5,121 nucleotides of DNA from NCBI GenBank assembly GCA_028822885.1, contig JAPKCP010000238.1, forward strand, positions 1 through 5,121, written 5' to 3'. Shown here piece by piece: positions 1 to 5,121 of the stretch (positions within the stretch are counted from its first letter, which is position 1; the number at the start of each line of letters is the position of its first letter). Source of the stretch: Yoonia sp. (GTDB taxonomy: Bacteria > Pseudomonadota > Alphaproteobacteria > Rhodobacterales > Rhodobacteraceae). The notes beneath the pieces were generated by a model. That model was not told the DNA's origin, ran no database searches, and was given only the letters and a program-made list of their open reading frames with translations. The translations under genes and the position numbers were made by a program.

Positions 1-15
1 GATTTTAACGTTCAT
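1..15 (-). CDS. Possible start of a third gene of the ABC unit, cut by the window edge
   Basis: On the minus strand an ATG at 15-13 lies inside the last codons of the permease in a different reading frame. It opens a frame reading M-N-V-K-I up to the window edge. An AAGG motif lies about 9 bases upstream of it, which is a plausible ribosome binding site, and the overlap with the permease stop would couple translation. Only five codons are visible, so the product cannot be identified. In related ABC units (AttEFGH-like) a secreted lipocalin/CrtC-like (AttH) protein follows the permease, but this is inference from family context only. Confidence 0.25.
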
Positions 16-2395
16 GTGAGAAAACCTTGAGTAAATCAGCAGGTGGTGTTTTGGCCAAACGCCGCGCGGGCAAGAGGGCTGCAACCACCGCCGCAAGGAT
101 CGCGAACAGGAACAATTGCGCGTAATCCCAAGGGAACAAATACATTGGCAACTGCCACCCAAATGCCGCGACATTGACAACGGCCAACAACGCCCACGCA
201 AGCCCCAAACCAAGCGGGAGGGCAATAAAAGCTGTCAGAACCGCGAGCAGAATGGCACGCAAAACTTCAAGCCAACCAAGTTGCGCACGCGTTACACCCA
301 CCGCCCAAGCCGGGGCCAATTGCGGGACGCGCATCGTTGCCAACGTCAGCAGGCTCATCAAAATCGCAAAACCTGCAACGGCCAGCGTCAGTACATTCAG
401 CGCCGTGGTTACAACAAAAGTCCGGTCAAAAACATCGAGGGAAAAGGCTTTGATTCCCTCTTGGTTGATCATGTTTGCATCAGGGATACCCACCTCGTCG
501 TGCAAGATCGCACGGATCCGTCCAATGTCCCCGTCCGGGATACGCAGGCCGAAGCCTTGCGCAATAATTTCAGGATAGAGGGTTTTGAATAGGTCTTCGC
601 CAATCACCGCCTGCCCAATGGGATTGCCATAATCGCCATAAACGCCTGCGATAGTCAGCGTCACCGCACCAAGGTCAATCGGATCCCCAACCTTGAGGTT
701 TCCGCGCCTGAATAGCTGCTCATTGATCAAGATTGCCTGCCCGGCTGCAACGCGGTCCCATGGCGCCTCGCCGCTAGACAAAAGCACCCAGTTATCACGG
801 AATGTGCTGTGGTCTCGGGTTCCAAAAATCTCAGTTTGGAGACCCGCAATGGACTGTTCCGCCGATTGAATTGGCAGGACCGCATCCACCTCGGACGTGA
901 TCCGTGCGATAATCTGCGCCGCCTCATCTGTGTCAGTCGCCGTGATGTACAGCTCGGACGACAAACGCTGATCTAAGAAGCCCACAAACGTGAGGCGAAA
1001 ACTACTGACCATCGTTGAAACGCCAACATTGGCCGCCATCGCAAGCAAAAGTGCCATGAGCGCTAAAGAAAGCCCCGGCAATTGCTGGCGCGTATCGGCC
1101 CAAAACCACTGGGCAAGCACACCCTTGGCATGCCGCGCGCCAAAGGCCAGCACACCGCTTAAAATTATGGGAAGACCCAAAGCTGTCCCTATCAGCATCG
1201 CGGCAAGCATTGTGAACCCTGCGATAAGGCCGTTTGCCGTGGCTGCCAAAATACAAGCGAGCAGTAACAAAAAGCCCGCCAATGCCCCTTGAACACGCGC
1301 CCTACGTCCGGCTGCCATTGCCATCGCGCGTGGTTGGGCTGTGGCTAACAGGGGCATGCGCGCCAATTGCCACAACGCGCCAGCCGCCGCCAATCCCGTT
1401 CCGCCCAGCGCAATCATGAGGCCCGACAGCCACCAACTTGGGCGCAATTGTAATGTGCCCGACACTTCGGCCCCATAAAGCCCGTTCAGCGTGGCCGCGA
1501 CCCCGGGTAACAGCAATCCAGCAATTACATAGCCTAGGGCAACCCCGATAATCCCCGCTACAAGGGCCATGAGCATCAGCTCAATCGCGATCAATGTGAT
1601 CAAGCGACCCAACGGCACACCAAGCGCGCGAAGTGTTCGCATCACAGGGCGGCGCTGTTCAAACGCGAGGCCAATGGCGCCGTTCACGATAAATATCCCG
1701 ACAGCGAATGAGAGTAAGCCGAAGGCGGTGAGGTTGAGGTGAAAGCTATCTGTTAGCTTCCCGACGTCCGATCCAGCCTGTGCTGCGCGACGGATTAATG
1801 TCGGTGCGATCTCACTCAGTGGTGTTTGAATTAAAGGTTGGATGGGTGCCACAATCAACAGATCAATTTCGCCTGACCGGTTAAGCAGGCGTTGCGCCAC
1901 GCCGATGTCGGTATAGACGACGTTAGGGGCTACATCTGGAGTGATTATGCCTGCGATGTTTTGATTATTCAGCGTTTCTATCGCTGCGGCAGTTCCAAAT
2001 AACTGGCCATTCCCAGACAAAAACGCCCCGATGTCAGCCCCACCGCGCAAGTCCACAGGACCAAGGCCACCGGGCGCCGTCAGCGGCTCTACCCCGATCA
2101 GGCGGACACCGTTAATCTGACCTTCGATAACCGGGCTGACCAGCCATCCGGCACGGCGTAACGCGATGTATGTTGCCTGCGATATGGGTTCGTCATTGCC
2201 GCTGACAAGTTGGTCAAAACTCGCCTCGCCCAAGGTTGCGGCGGCGCTGTCATAGCTCGCGCGGGCCTCTGCGTTGACGGCTTGCACACCCGACCAAAGG
2301 GCAGTCGCTAAGGCCAAACCTGCCAGCAATGTGAATAGTTGCAATGGGTTGCGCCACCAATGCGACAATAGCGCGGACAAGGCTGTGCGCGTCAC
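5..2395 (-). CDS. ABC transporter permease with two FtsX-like domains (YbbP-like)
   Basis: This is a 796-residue inner-membrane protein, the membrane half of an ABC system whose ATPase is encoded just upstream. Hydrophobic stretches suggest about ten membrane helices: one near residues 18-36, three at about 223-345, three at about 368-462 and three at about 660-777. Two large extracytoplasmic regions (about 42-215 and 463-655) follow the first and seventh helices. This duplicated MacB-periplasmic-core plus FtsX layout and the length match the YbbP type, in which one chain replaces two half-size permeases. The first FtsX unit shows the cytoplasmic charged loop EQRRPVMRTLRALGV (246-260). The C-terminus has LLPARRLAKTPPADLL (774-789), typical of the end of an FtsX domain. 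The GTG start overlaps the ATPase stop (GTGA), and a GGGG lies 8 bases upstream. The frame is intact. Known relatives act on lipids, lipoproteins or envelope substrates by mechanotransmission rather than classic transport. The substrate here is unknown. Confidence 0.9.
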   Translation of the reverse strand: MTRTALSALLSHWWRNPLQLFTLLAGLALATALWSGVQAVNAEARASYDSAAATLGEASFDQLVSGNDEPISQATYIALRRAGWLVSPVIEGQINGVRLIGVEPLTAPGGLGPVDLRGGADIGAFLSGNGQLFGTAAAIETLNNQNIAGIITPDVAPNVVYTDIGVAQRLLNRSGEIDLLIVAPIQPLIQTPLSEIAPTLIRRAAQAGSDVGKLTDSFHLNLTAFGLLSFAVGIFIVNGAIGLAFEQRRPVMRTLRALGVPLGRLITLIAIELMLMALVAGIIGVALGYVIAGLLLPGVAATLNGLYGAEVSGTLQLRPSWWLSGLMIALGGTGLAAAGALWQLARMPLLATAQPRAMAMAAGRRARVQGALAGFLLLLACILAATANGLIAGFTMLAAMLIGTALGLPIILSGVLAFGARHAKGVLAQWFWADTRQQLPGLSLALMALLLAMAANVGVSTMVSSFRLTFVGFLDQRLSSELYITATDTDEAAQIIARITSEVDAVLPIQSAEQSIAGLQTEIFGTRDHSTFRDNWVLLSSGEAPWDRVAAGQAILINEQLFRRGNLKVGDPIDLGAVTLTIAGVYGDYGNPIGQAVIGEDLFKTLYPEIIAQGFGLRIPDGDIGRIRAILHDEVGIPDANMINQEGIKAFSLDVFDRTFVVTTALNVLTLAVAGFAILMSLLTLATMRVPQLAPAWAVGVTRAQLGWLEVLRAILLAVLTAFIALPLGLGLAWALLAVVNVAAFGWQLPMYLFPWDYAQLFLFAILAAVVAALLPARRLAKTPPADLLKVFSHER

Positions 2396-3048
2396 GCGAT
2401 CTGCCCCGCGCGCAAATGAACCCGGCGATCAAGACGCCCAGCAAGTGTCAGCGAATGCGTGACCATGAGCAGCCCAGCGCCGGTATCTGCGACAAGCTCA
2501 AGCATCAAGGACATCACGGCGGCCGCAGTGGCCTCATCAAGATTGCCTGTCGGTTCATCCGCGAGAACCAGCTTTGGTTTGGGCGCCAAGGTACGGGCGA
2601 TTGCAACGCGCTGTTGCTGCCCACCCGATAGTTGTTCTGGGTATTTGCGCAAATGCGGGGTTAGGCCCATGCGATCTGCCAGCGTTTGGTTCCATGCGAC
2701 ATCATTTTGACCCGCTAATCGTGCCTGAAACGCAATATTTTCAGCCACGCGCAGGCTGGGGATCAGGTTAAACTGCTGAAACACAACGCCAACGGTGCCA
2801 CGCCGCAACGCCGCCCGCCCGTTGTCATCCATCGCAGCGATATCCGCACCTGCGATCTCAATCTGCCCCCGGTCAGGCGTATCAAGGCCCCCGATCAGAT
2901 GCAAAAGTGTGCTTTTTCCACTGCCGCTTTCGCCCGTGAGGGCAAGGCTTTCGCCCGCGCCAAGCGTCAGATCAACACCCCGCAAGACCTCAAATGGGCC
3001 GTCACCGGTGGCATAGGTTTTATGAATATCTTTGGCGTTCAGCAGCAT
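2392..3048 (-). CDS. ABC transporter ATP-binding protein (LolD/MacB/YbbA-type)
   Basis: This 218-residue cytoplasmic ATPase is expected to work as a dimer driving the FtsX-type permease encoded immediately downstream. All nucleotide-binding elements are present: an A-loop Tyr12, Walker A GESGSGKST (39-47), Q-loop at VVFQQFNLIPSL (Q91), signature LSGGQQQR (140-147), Walker B LVLADEPTGNLD (160-171, catalytic Glu165) and the switch His198 in VTHS. The FNLIPSLRVAENI stretch and DEPTGNLD are characteristic of the MacB/LolD/FtsE subgroup. The length is normal for that subgroup. An in-frame GTG at 3078-3076 would add ten residues. I prefer the ATG at 3048 because an AAAGGA lies 8 bases upstream of it and the protein then begins MLLNAKDIHKTY, as relatives do. 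The stop codon TGA overlaps the permease GTG start by four bases, so the two genes form one transcription and translation unit. The nucleotide-binding function is clear; the exported substrate is not. Confidence 0.95.
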   Translation of the reverse strand: MLLNAKDIHKTYATGDGPFEVLRGVDLTLGAGESLALTGESGSGKSTLLHLIGGLDTPDRGQIEIAGADIAAMDDNGRAALRRGTVGVVFQQFNLIPSLRVAENIAFQARLAGQNDVAWNQTLADRMGLTPHLRKYPEQLSGGQQQRVAIARTLAPKPKLVLADEPTGNLDEATAAAVMSLMLELVADTGAGLLMVTHSLTLAGRLDRRVHLRAGQIA

Positions 3049-3056
3049 ACATGGTG

Positions 3057-3062
3057 TCCTTT
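3057..3062 (-). promoter_or_regulatory. Ribosome binding site of the ABC ATPase
   Basis: AAAGGA on the minus strand sits 8 bases before the ATG at 3048-3046. It falls inside the longer frame that begins at the GTG at 3078, and so decides in favour of the shorter protein. Confidence 0.7.
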
Positions 3063-3181
3063 GGGCTAAACTTAACACGCGGACCGACAGAGAAAAGCGC
3101 TGGGCGCCAAAAAGTCACTAGTATTATGACCCAACGTTGGTGCTGGTCGCAGAAATCCTTTGCGATATGGTCAAAGAAATT

Positions 3182-3186
3182 GGAGG
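3182..3186 (+). promoter_or_regulatory. Strong ribosome binding site of the thiolase gene
   Basis: GGAGG lies 7 bases before the ATG at 3194. The same frame stays open back to an ATG at 3137, but that start would add 19 residues with no family resemblance and would place this Shine-Dalgarno motif inside the coding region. The motif therefore fixes the start at 3194. Confidence 0.85.
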
Positions 3187-3193
3187 ATTTCAC

Positions 3194-4369
3194 ATGACCG
3201 ATATCGTAATTCTAGGCGGCGCACGCACAGCCATTGGCGGCTTTGGCGGGGCATTGGCAGGGACAACACCCATCGCATTAGGAACGATTGTGGCAAAAGC
3301 GGCGATTGAACGATCAGGCATTTCCGCCGATCAAATCGGTCAGGTGGCCTACGGTCATGTCATCAACACTGAACCCAAAGATATGTACGTCAGCCGGGTG
3401 GCTGCGATGGACGCTGGTATTCCCGACACCGTACCAGCGATGAACGTGAACCGCCTGTGTGGGTCTGGTGCGCAAGCGATTGTGTCTATGTTCCAATCGC
3501 TTGTTATGGGTGATGCAGAGTTTGCGTTGGCAGGTGGCACTGAGAATATGTCGCGGTCTCCGTTCATTATCTCAGACCAGCGTTGGGGCGCAAAGATGGG
3601 TGATATTCAGACGCGGGATATGATGCTTGGTGCGCTGAACTGCCCGTTTGGGACGGGACATATGGGTGTAACGGCCGAAAACGTTGCAGCCGAGCATGGG
3701 ATTTCCCGCGAAGATCAAGACGCCTTTGCATTGGAGAGCCAGACCCGTGCAGCAGCAGCGGTTGAGGCCGGGTATTTCACTGATCAGATCGTGCCAGTTC
3801 CGGTGCGCGTGCGCCGCGATACCGTTGATTTCGTGACGGATGAGCACCCAAAGGCTACGACCGCAGCACAACTCGCGAGTTTGCGTCCTGCGTTTCAGAA
3901 AGACGGGACCGTGACGGCAGGCAATGCCTCTGGCCTGAACGATGGCGCGGCGGCGATCGTGATGGCGACGGCTGATGCGGCAGCTACGGCAGGTTTGACG
4001 CCGGCATTTCGGATTTTGGGCTATGCCCATGCGGGCGTGCGCCCCGAGGTGATGGGGATTGGCCCTGTGCCTGCCGTCGAAAAGCTGCTCGCGAAAACGG
4101 GGCTAAAAGCACAAGATTTCGACGTGATCGAATCCAATGAAGCGTTTGCGGCGCAAGCAATTGCGGTCAACCGCGCCCTTGAATTGGACCCTGCAAAAGT
4201 GAACCCAAATGGTGGGGCGATTGCGCTGGGCCATCCCGTAGGCGCGACCGGTGCGATCATCACAATCAAGGCGATGCATGAGCTGGAGCGGACGCAAACC
4301 AAACGCGCATTGATCACGATGTGCATCGGCGGTGGTCAAGGAATTGCGTTGGCAATTGAGCGCTTATAA
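3194..4369 (+). CDS. bktB: Acetyl-CoA C-acyltransferase / beta-ketothiolase (BktB-like)
   Basis: This 391-residue class II thiolase catalyses reversible Claisen condensation or thiolytic cleavage of 3-ketoacyl-CoA, for example two acetyl-CoA to acetoacetyl-CoA, in the cytoplasm. The length is that of a standard bacterial thiolase. The nucleophilic Cys89 lies in NRLCGSGAQA. His347 lies in GHPVGATGA, Cys377 in CIGGGQGIA and Asn315 in SNEAFAAQA, and the substrate-binding His156 lies in HMGVTAEN. All are at their usual positions, so the enzyme should be active. Features such as TEPKDMYVSRVAA (59-71), RWGAKMGD (130-137) and DMMLGALNCPF (142-152) recall Cupriavidus necator BktB from memory. They differ from the PhaA type, whose corresponding loop reads more like GQGQNPARQA. 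BktB-type enzymes accept longer chains such as 3-ketovaleryl-CoA. The start is set by GGAGG 7 bases upstream. No acyl-CoA partner gene is adjacent, so chain-length preference and pathway (beta-oxidation, polyhydroxyalkanoate supply or ethylmalonyl-CoA entry) remain inference. Thiolase identity is near certain; the BktB label is moderate. Confidence 0.95.
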   Translation: MTDIVILGGARTAIGGFGGALAGTTPIALGTIVAKAAIERSGISADQIGQVAYGHVINTEPKDMYVSRVAAMDAGIPDTVPAMNVNRLCGSGAQAIVSMFQSLVMGDAEFALAGGTENMSRSPFIISDQRWGAKMGDIQTRDMMLGALNCPFGTGHMGVTAENVAAEHGISREDQDAFALESQTRAAAAVEAGYFTDQIVPVPVRVRRDTVDFVTDEHPKATTAAQLASLRPAFQKDGTVTAGNASGLNDGAAAIVMATADAAATAGLTPAFRILGYAHAGVRPEVMGIGPVPAVEKLLAKTGLKAQDFDVIESNEAFAAQAIAVNRALELDPAKVNPNGGAIALGHPVGATGAIITIKAMHELERTQTKRALITMCIGGGQGIALAIERL

Positions 4370-4378
4370 TCACATTTC

Positions 4379-4396
4379 GAATTTTCGCGAAAATTC
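4379..4396. repeat. Perfect 18-bp palindrome just after the thiolase stop
   Basis: GAATTTTCGCGAAAATTC is a perfect palindrome starting 10 bases after the thiolase stop codon. As RNA it would give a 7-bp, AT-rich stem closed by a CGCG loop. No run of T follows the right arm (the next bases are AGAGCTTTTCG), so it is a poor intrinsic terminator by standard rules. It could be a weak terminator, a 3' mRNA-stabilising element or a protein-binding operator; its position is best for the first two. A flanking TCGAA (4377-4381) and TTCGA (4404-4408) offer an alternative outer pairing. Confidence 0.6.
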
Positions 4397-4429
4397 AGAG
4401 CTTTTCGAGAGGGTATTTCAACCAGAACA

Positions 4430-4461
4430 AGCAGGTCGCGGTATGCCGTGCCGCACCTGTT
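4430..4461 (+). repeat. GC-rich imperfect inverted repeat (hairpin) between the thiolase and recQ
   Basis: CAGGT (4432-4436) pairs with ACCTG (4455-4459) and GCGG (4438-4441) with CCGC (4451-4454). C4437 is left as a single-base bulge, and a 9-base loop spans 4442-4450. Two further pairs (A4430-T4461, and a G4431-T4460 wobble) extend the base of the stem to 11 pairs. It is the most stable-looking structure of the gap. No clear T-tract follows (TGGCACTTGTTT), so a classic intrinsic terminator for the thiolase is possible but not typical. It could instead be a regulatory structure ahead of recQ. Confidence 0.5.
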
Positions 4462-4485
4462 GGCACTTGTTTAGGGTCTGTTCAT

Positions 4486-4515
4486 ATGAGACTGTCAAAG
4501 TAACGAGCATATAAC
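4486..4515 (+). promoter_or_regulatory. Candidate sigma-70-type promoter for recQ
   Basis: TATAAC at 4510-4515 matches the -10 consensus at five of six bases. ATGAGA at 4486-4491, 18 bases upstream, matches TTGACA at four of six. Transcription would start near 4522 and leave a very short leader containing the recQ ribosome binding site. A second possible pair lies upstream: TTGGCA at 4460-4465 (five of six) with a weak CATATG at 4483-4488, spacing 17. Which one is used, if either, cannot be told from sequence. Confidence 0.35.
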
Positions 4516-4537
4516 AAAAAACGACAGGATCTCCCCG

Positions 4538-5121
4538 ATGAGCGCTGCCTCGCTGCTTCGTGACGTCTTTGGATTCGACGCCTACCGCCCCGGCCAACAA
4601 GAGATTGTTGAGGCTGTGGTTGAGGGGCGCAATACCCTCGCTATTATGCCTACCGGTGGCGGAAAATCGCTTTGCTTCCAGCTGCCTGCATTGGTGCGCG
4701 ACGGGGTTACAGTGGTGATTTCCCCGTTGATTGCCCTGATGCGCGATCAGGTTCGTGGCCTGCGCGAAGCTGGTGTCGAGGCGGGTGCGCTGACCTCTGG
4801 CAATACCGAAGAAGAAACTGACGCTGTCTGGCGTGGCCTTGAAAATGGCACACTAAAGCTGCTGTATATGGCGCCTGAGCGGTTATCGTCGAGCGGGACA
4901 ATGAATATGTTGCGCCGTGCAGGCGTGAGTATGATTGCCGTAGACGAAGCCCATTGCGTCAGTCAATGGGGGCACGATTTCCGGCCCGATTATCTGCGTA
5001 TTGGGGAATTACGGACAGCGTTAGACGTCCCCCTTGCCGCGTTTACCGCGACCGCTGACGCTGAAACCCAAGAAGAGATTATCCGCAAGCTTTTCGACGG
5101 CGAAAAGCCTGCGACGTTTTT
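4538..5121 (+). CDS. recQ: ATP-dependent DNA helicase RecQ, N-terminal part (cut by window edge)
   Basis: The first 194 residues of a superfamily 2, 3'-to-5' DNA helicase are visible; the frame is open at the right edge. Motif 0 FGFDAYRPGQQ (11-21) carries the adenine-contacting Gln20. Walker A is MPTGGGKS (37-44, Lys43), and motif Ia is VISPLIALMRDQV (60-72). Motif II is VDEAHCVSQWGHDFRP (135-150), which joins the DEAH box to the aromatic-rich loop that couples DNA binding to ATP hydrolysis, a RecQ hallmark. Motif III AFTATAD (168-174) follows. The helicase C-terminal, zinc-binding/winged-helix and HRDC domains would lie beyond the window. The ATG at 4538 is supported by AGGA at 4526-4529, 8 bases upstream, and by the protein beginning just before motif 0 as in known RecQ. 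RecQ unwinds forks and recombination intermediates, usually with RecJ, RecF pathway proteins and SSB. No LexA-type GTTC-N7-GTTC box is seen upstream. Confidence 0.96.
   Translation, partial: MSAASLLRDVFGFDAYRPGQQEIVEAVVEGRNTLAIMPTGGGKSLCFQLPALVRDGVTVVISPLIALMRDQVRGLREAGVEAGALTSGNTEEETDAVWRGLENGTLKLLYMAPERLSSSGTMNMLRRAGVSMIAVDEAHCVSQWGHDFRPDYLRIGELRTALDVPLAAFTATADAETQEEIIRKLFDGEKPATF

Larger units (their letters stand above)
3049..3193. promoter_or_regulatory. Divergent intergenic region between the ABC unit and the thiolase
   Basis: These 145 bases must hold the promoters for both the leftward ABC operon and, unless it is served from elsewhere, the rightward thiolase. No strong sigma-70-type pair is visible on either strand. 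The best single element for the thiolase is TATTAT at 3122-3127 (five of six matches to the -10 consensus), but the sequence 16-18 bases upstream is only a weak -35. A perfect 10-bp palindrome CCAACGTTGG lies at 3131-3140, just after that element, and GTCA (3114-3117) with TGAC (3127-3130) forms a spaced inverted repeat around it. These could be regulator contacts. Both are short enough to arise by chance. No small gene is supported here. Confidence 0.35.

Noticed and set aside
116..592. Plus-strand open frame of 158 codons opposite the permease
   Set aside because: It is rich in Arg, Gln and Asn, shows no domain or hydrophobic pattern, and lies entirely antisense to a well-supported membrane protein; it is a shadow of that codon usage.
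3049..3078. N-terminal extension of the ABC ATPase from a GTG at 3078
   Set aside because: An AAAGGA with proper spacing lies inside the extension, and family members start at the MLLNAKDIHK-like sequence.
3137..3193. N-terminal extension of the thiolase from an upstream in-frame ATG
   Set aside because: The extra 19 residues do not resemble thiolase N-termini, and the strong GGAGG at 3182-3186 points to the ATG at 3194.
3572..4030. Minus-strand open frame of 152 codons opposite the thiolase
   Set aside because: It is Cys-, His- and Arg-rich with no recognisable motif, and lies antisense to a thiolase with all catalytic residues in frame.
4470..4490. TTAGGGTCTGTTCATA resembling an insertion-sequence end (IS5-family style)
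   Set aside because: There is no matching inverted end, no transposase remnant and no clear target duplication in the window; the resemblance is from memory and too short to support a mobile element.
4480..4494. Possible alphaproteobacterial LexA (SOS) box upstream of recQ
   Set aside because: GTTC is present at 4480-4483 but the bases seven positions later are ACTG, not GTTC, so the direct-repeat box is missing.
4332..4514. Small 60-codon frame spanning the thiolase end and the following gap
   Set aside because: Most of it overlaps thiolase coding sequence or the hairpin region, it has no convincing ribosome binding site, and the product shows no recognisable features.

Overview
The window looks like an ordinary chromosomal segment of an alphaproteobacterium, most likely a marine member of the Rhodobacterales (Roseobacter group). 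This is inferred from the moderately GC-rich composition, the protein sequence character and the gene families; no rRNA or other taxonomic marker is present. Coding density is high. I see no tRNA, rRNA, CRISPR array, integrase, transposase or phage gene.

Layout: from the left edge to 3048, the minus strand carries a two-gene ABC transporter unit. It is read right to left as an ATPase (2392-3048) and then a large two-FtsX-domain permease (5-2395), translationally coupled by a 4-base GTGA overlap. A third gene may start inside the end of the permease (minus strand, 15 to beyond base 1). A divergent intergenic region (3049-3193) separates this unit from a plus-strand thiolase (3194-4369). The thiolase has all catalytic residues and most resembles the BktB type of beta-ketothiolase. 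A 168-base gap (4370-4537) follows, containing a perfect 18-bp palindrome, a GC-rich hairpin and candidate promoter elements. The N-terminal 194 codons of a RecQ DNA helicase then run off the right edge (4538-5121).

The ABC pair probably acts at the cell envelope, moving or extracting a hydrophobic or lipid-linked substrate, or a membrane-anchored protein. The thiolase belongs to acyl-CoA metabolism (beta-oxidation, acetoacetyl-CoA or 3-ketovaleryl-CoA, possibly polyhydroxyalkanoate precursors). RecQ acts in DNA repair and recombination. The three units show no obvious functional link; they look like neighbouring but independent transcription units. I found no convincing previously undescribed system. 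The least explained sequence is the 4370-4537 gap, and the most testable prediction is the identity of the gene just beyond the left edge.
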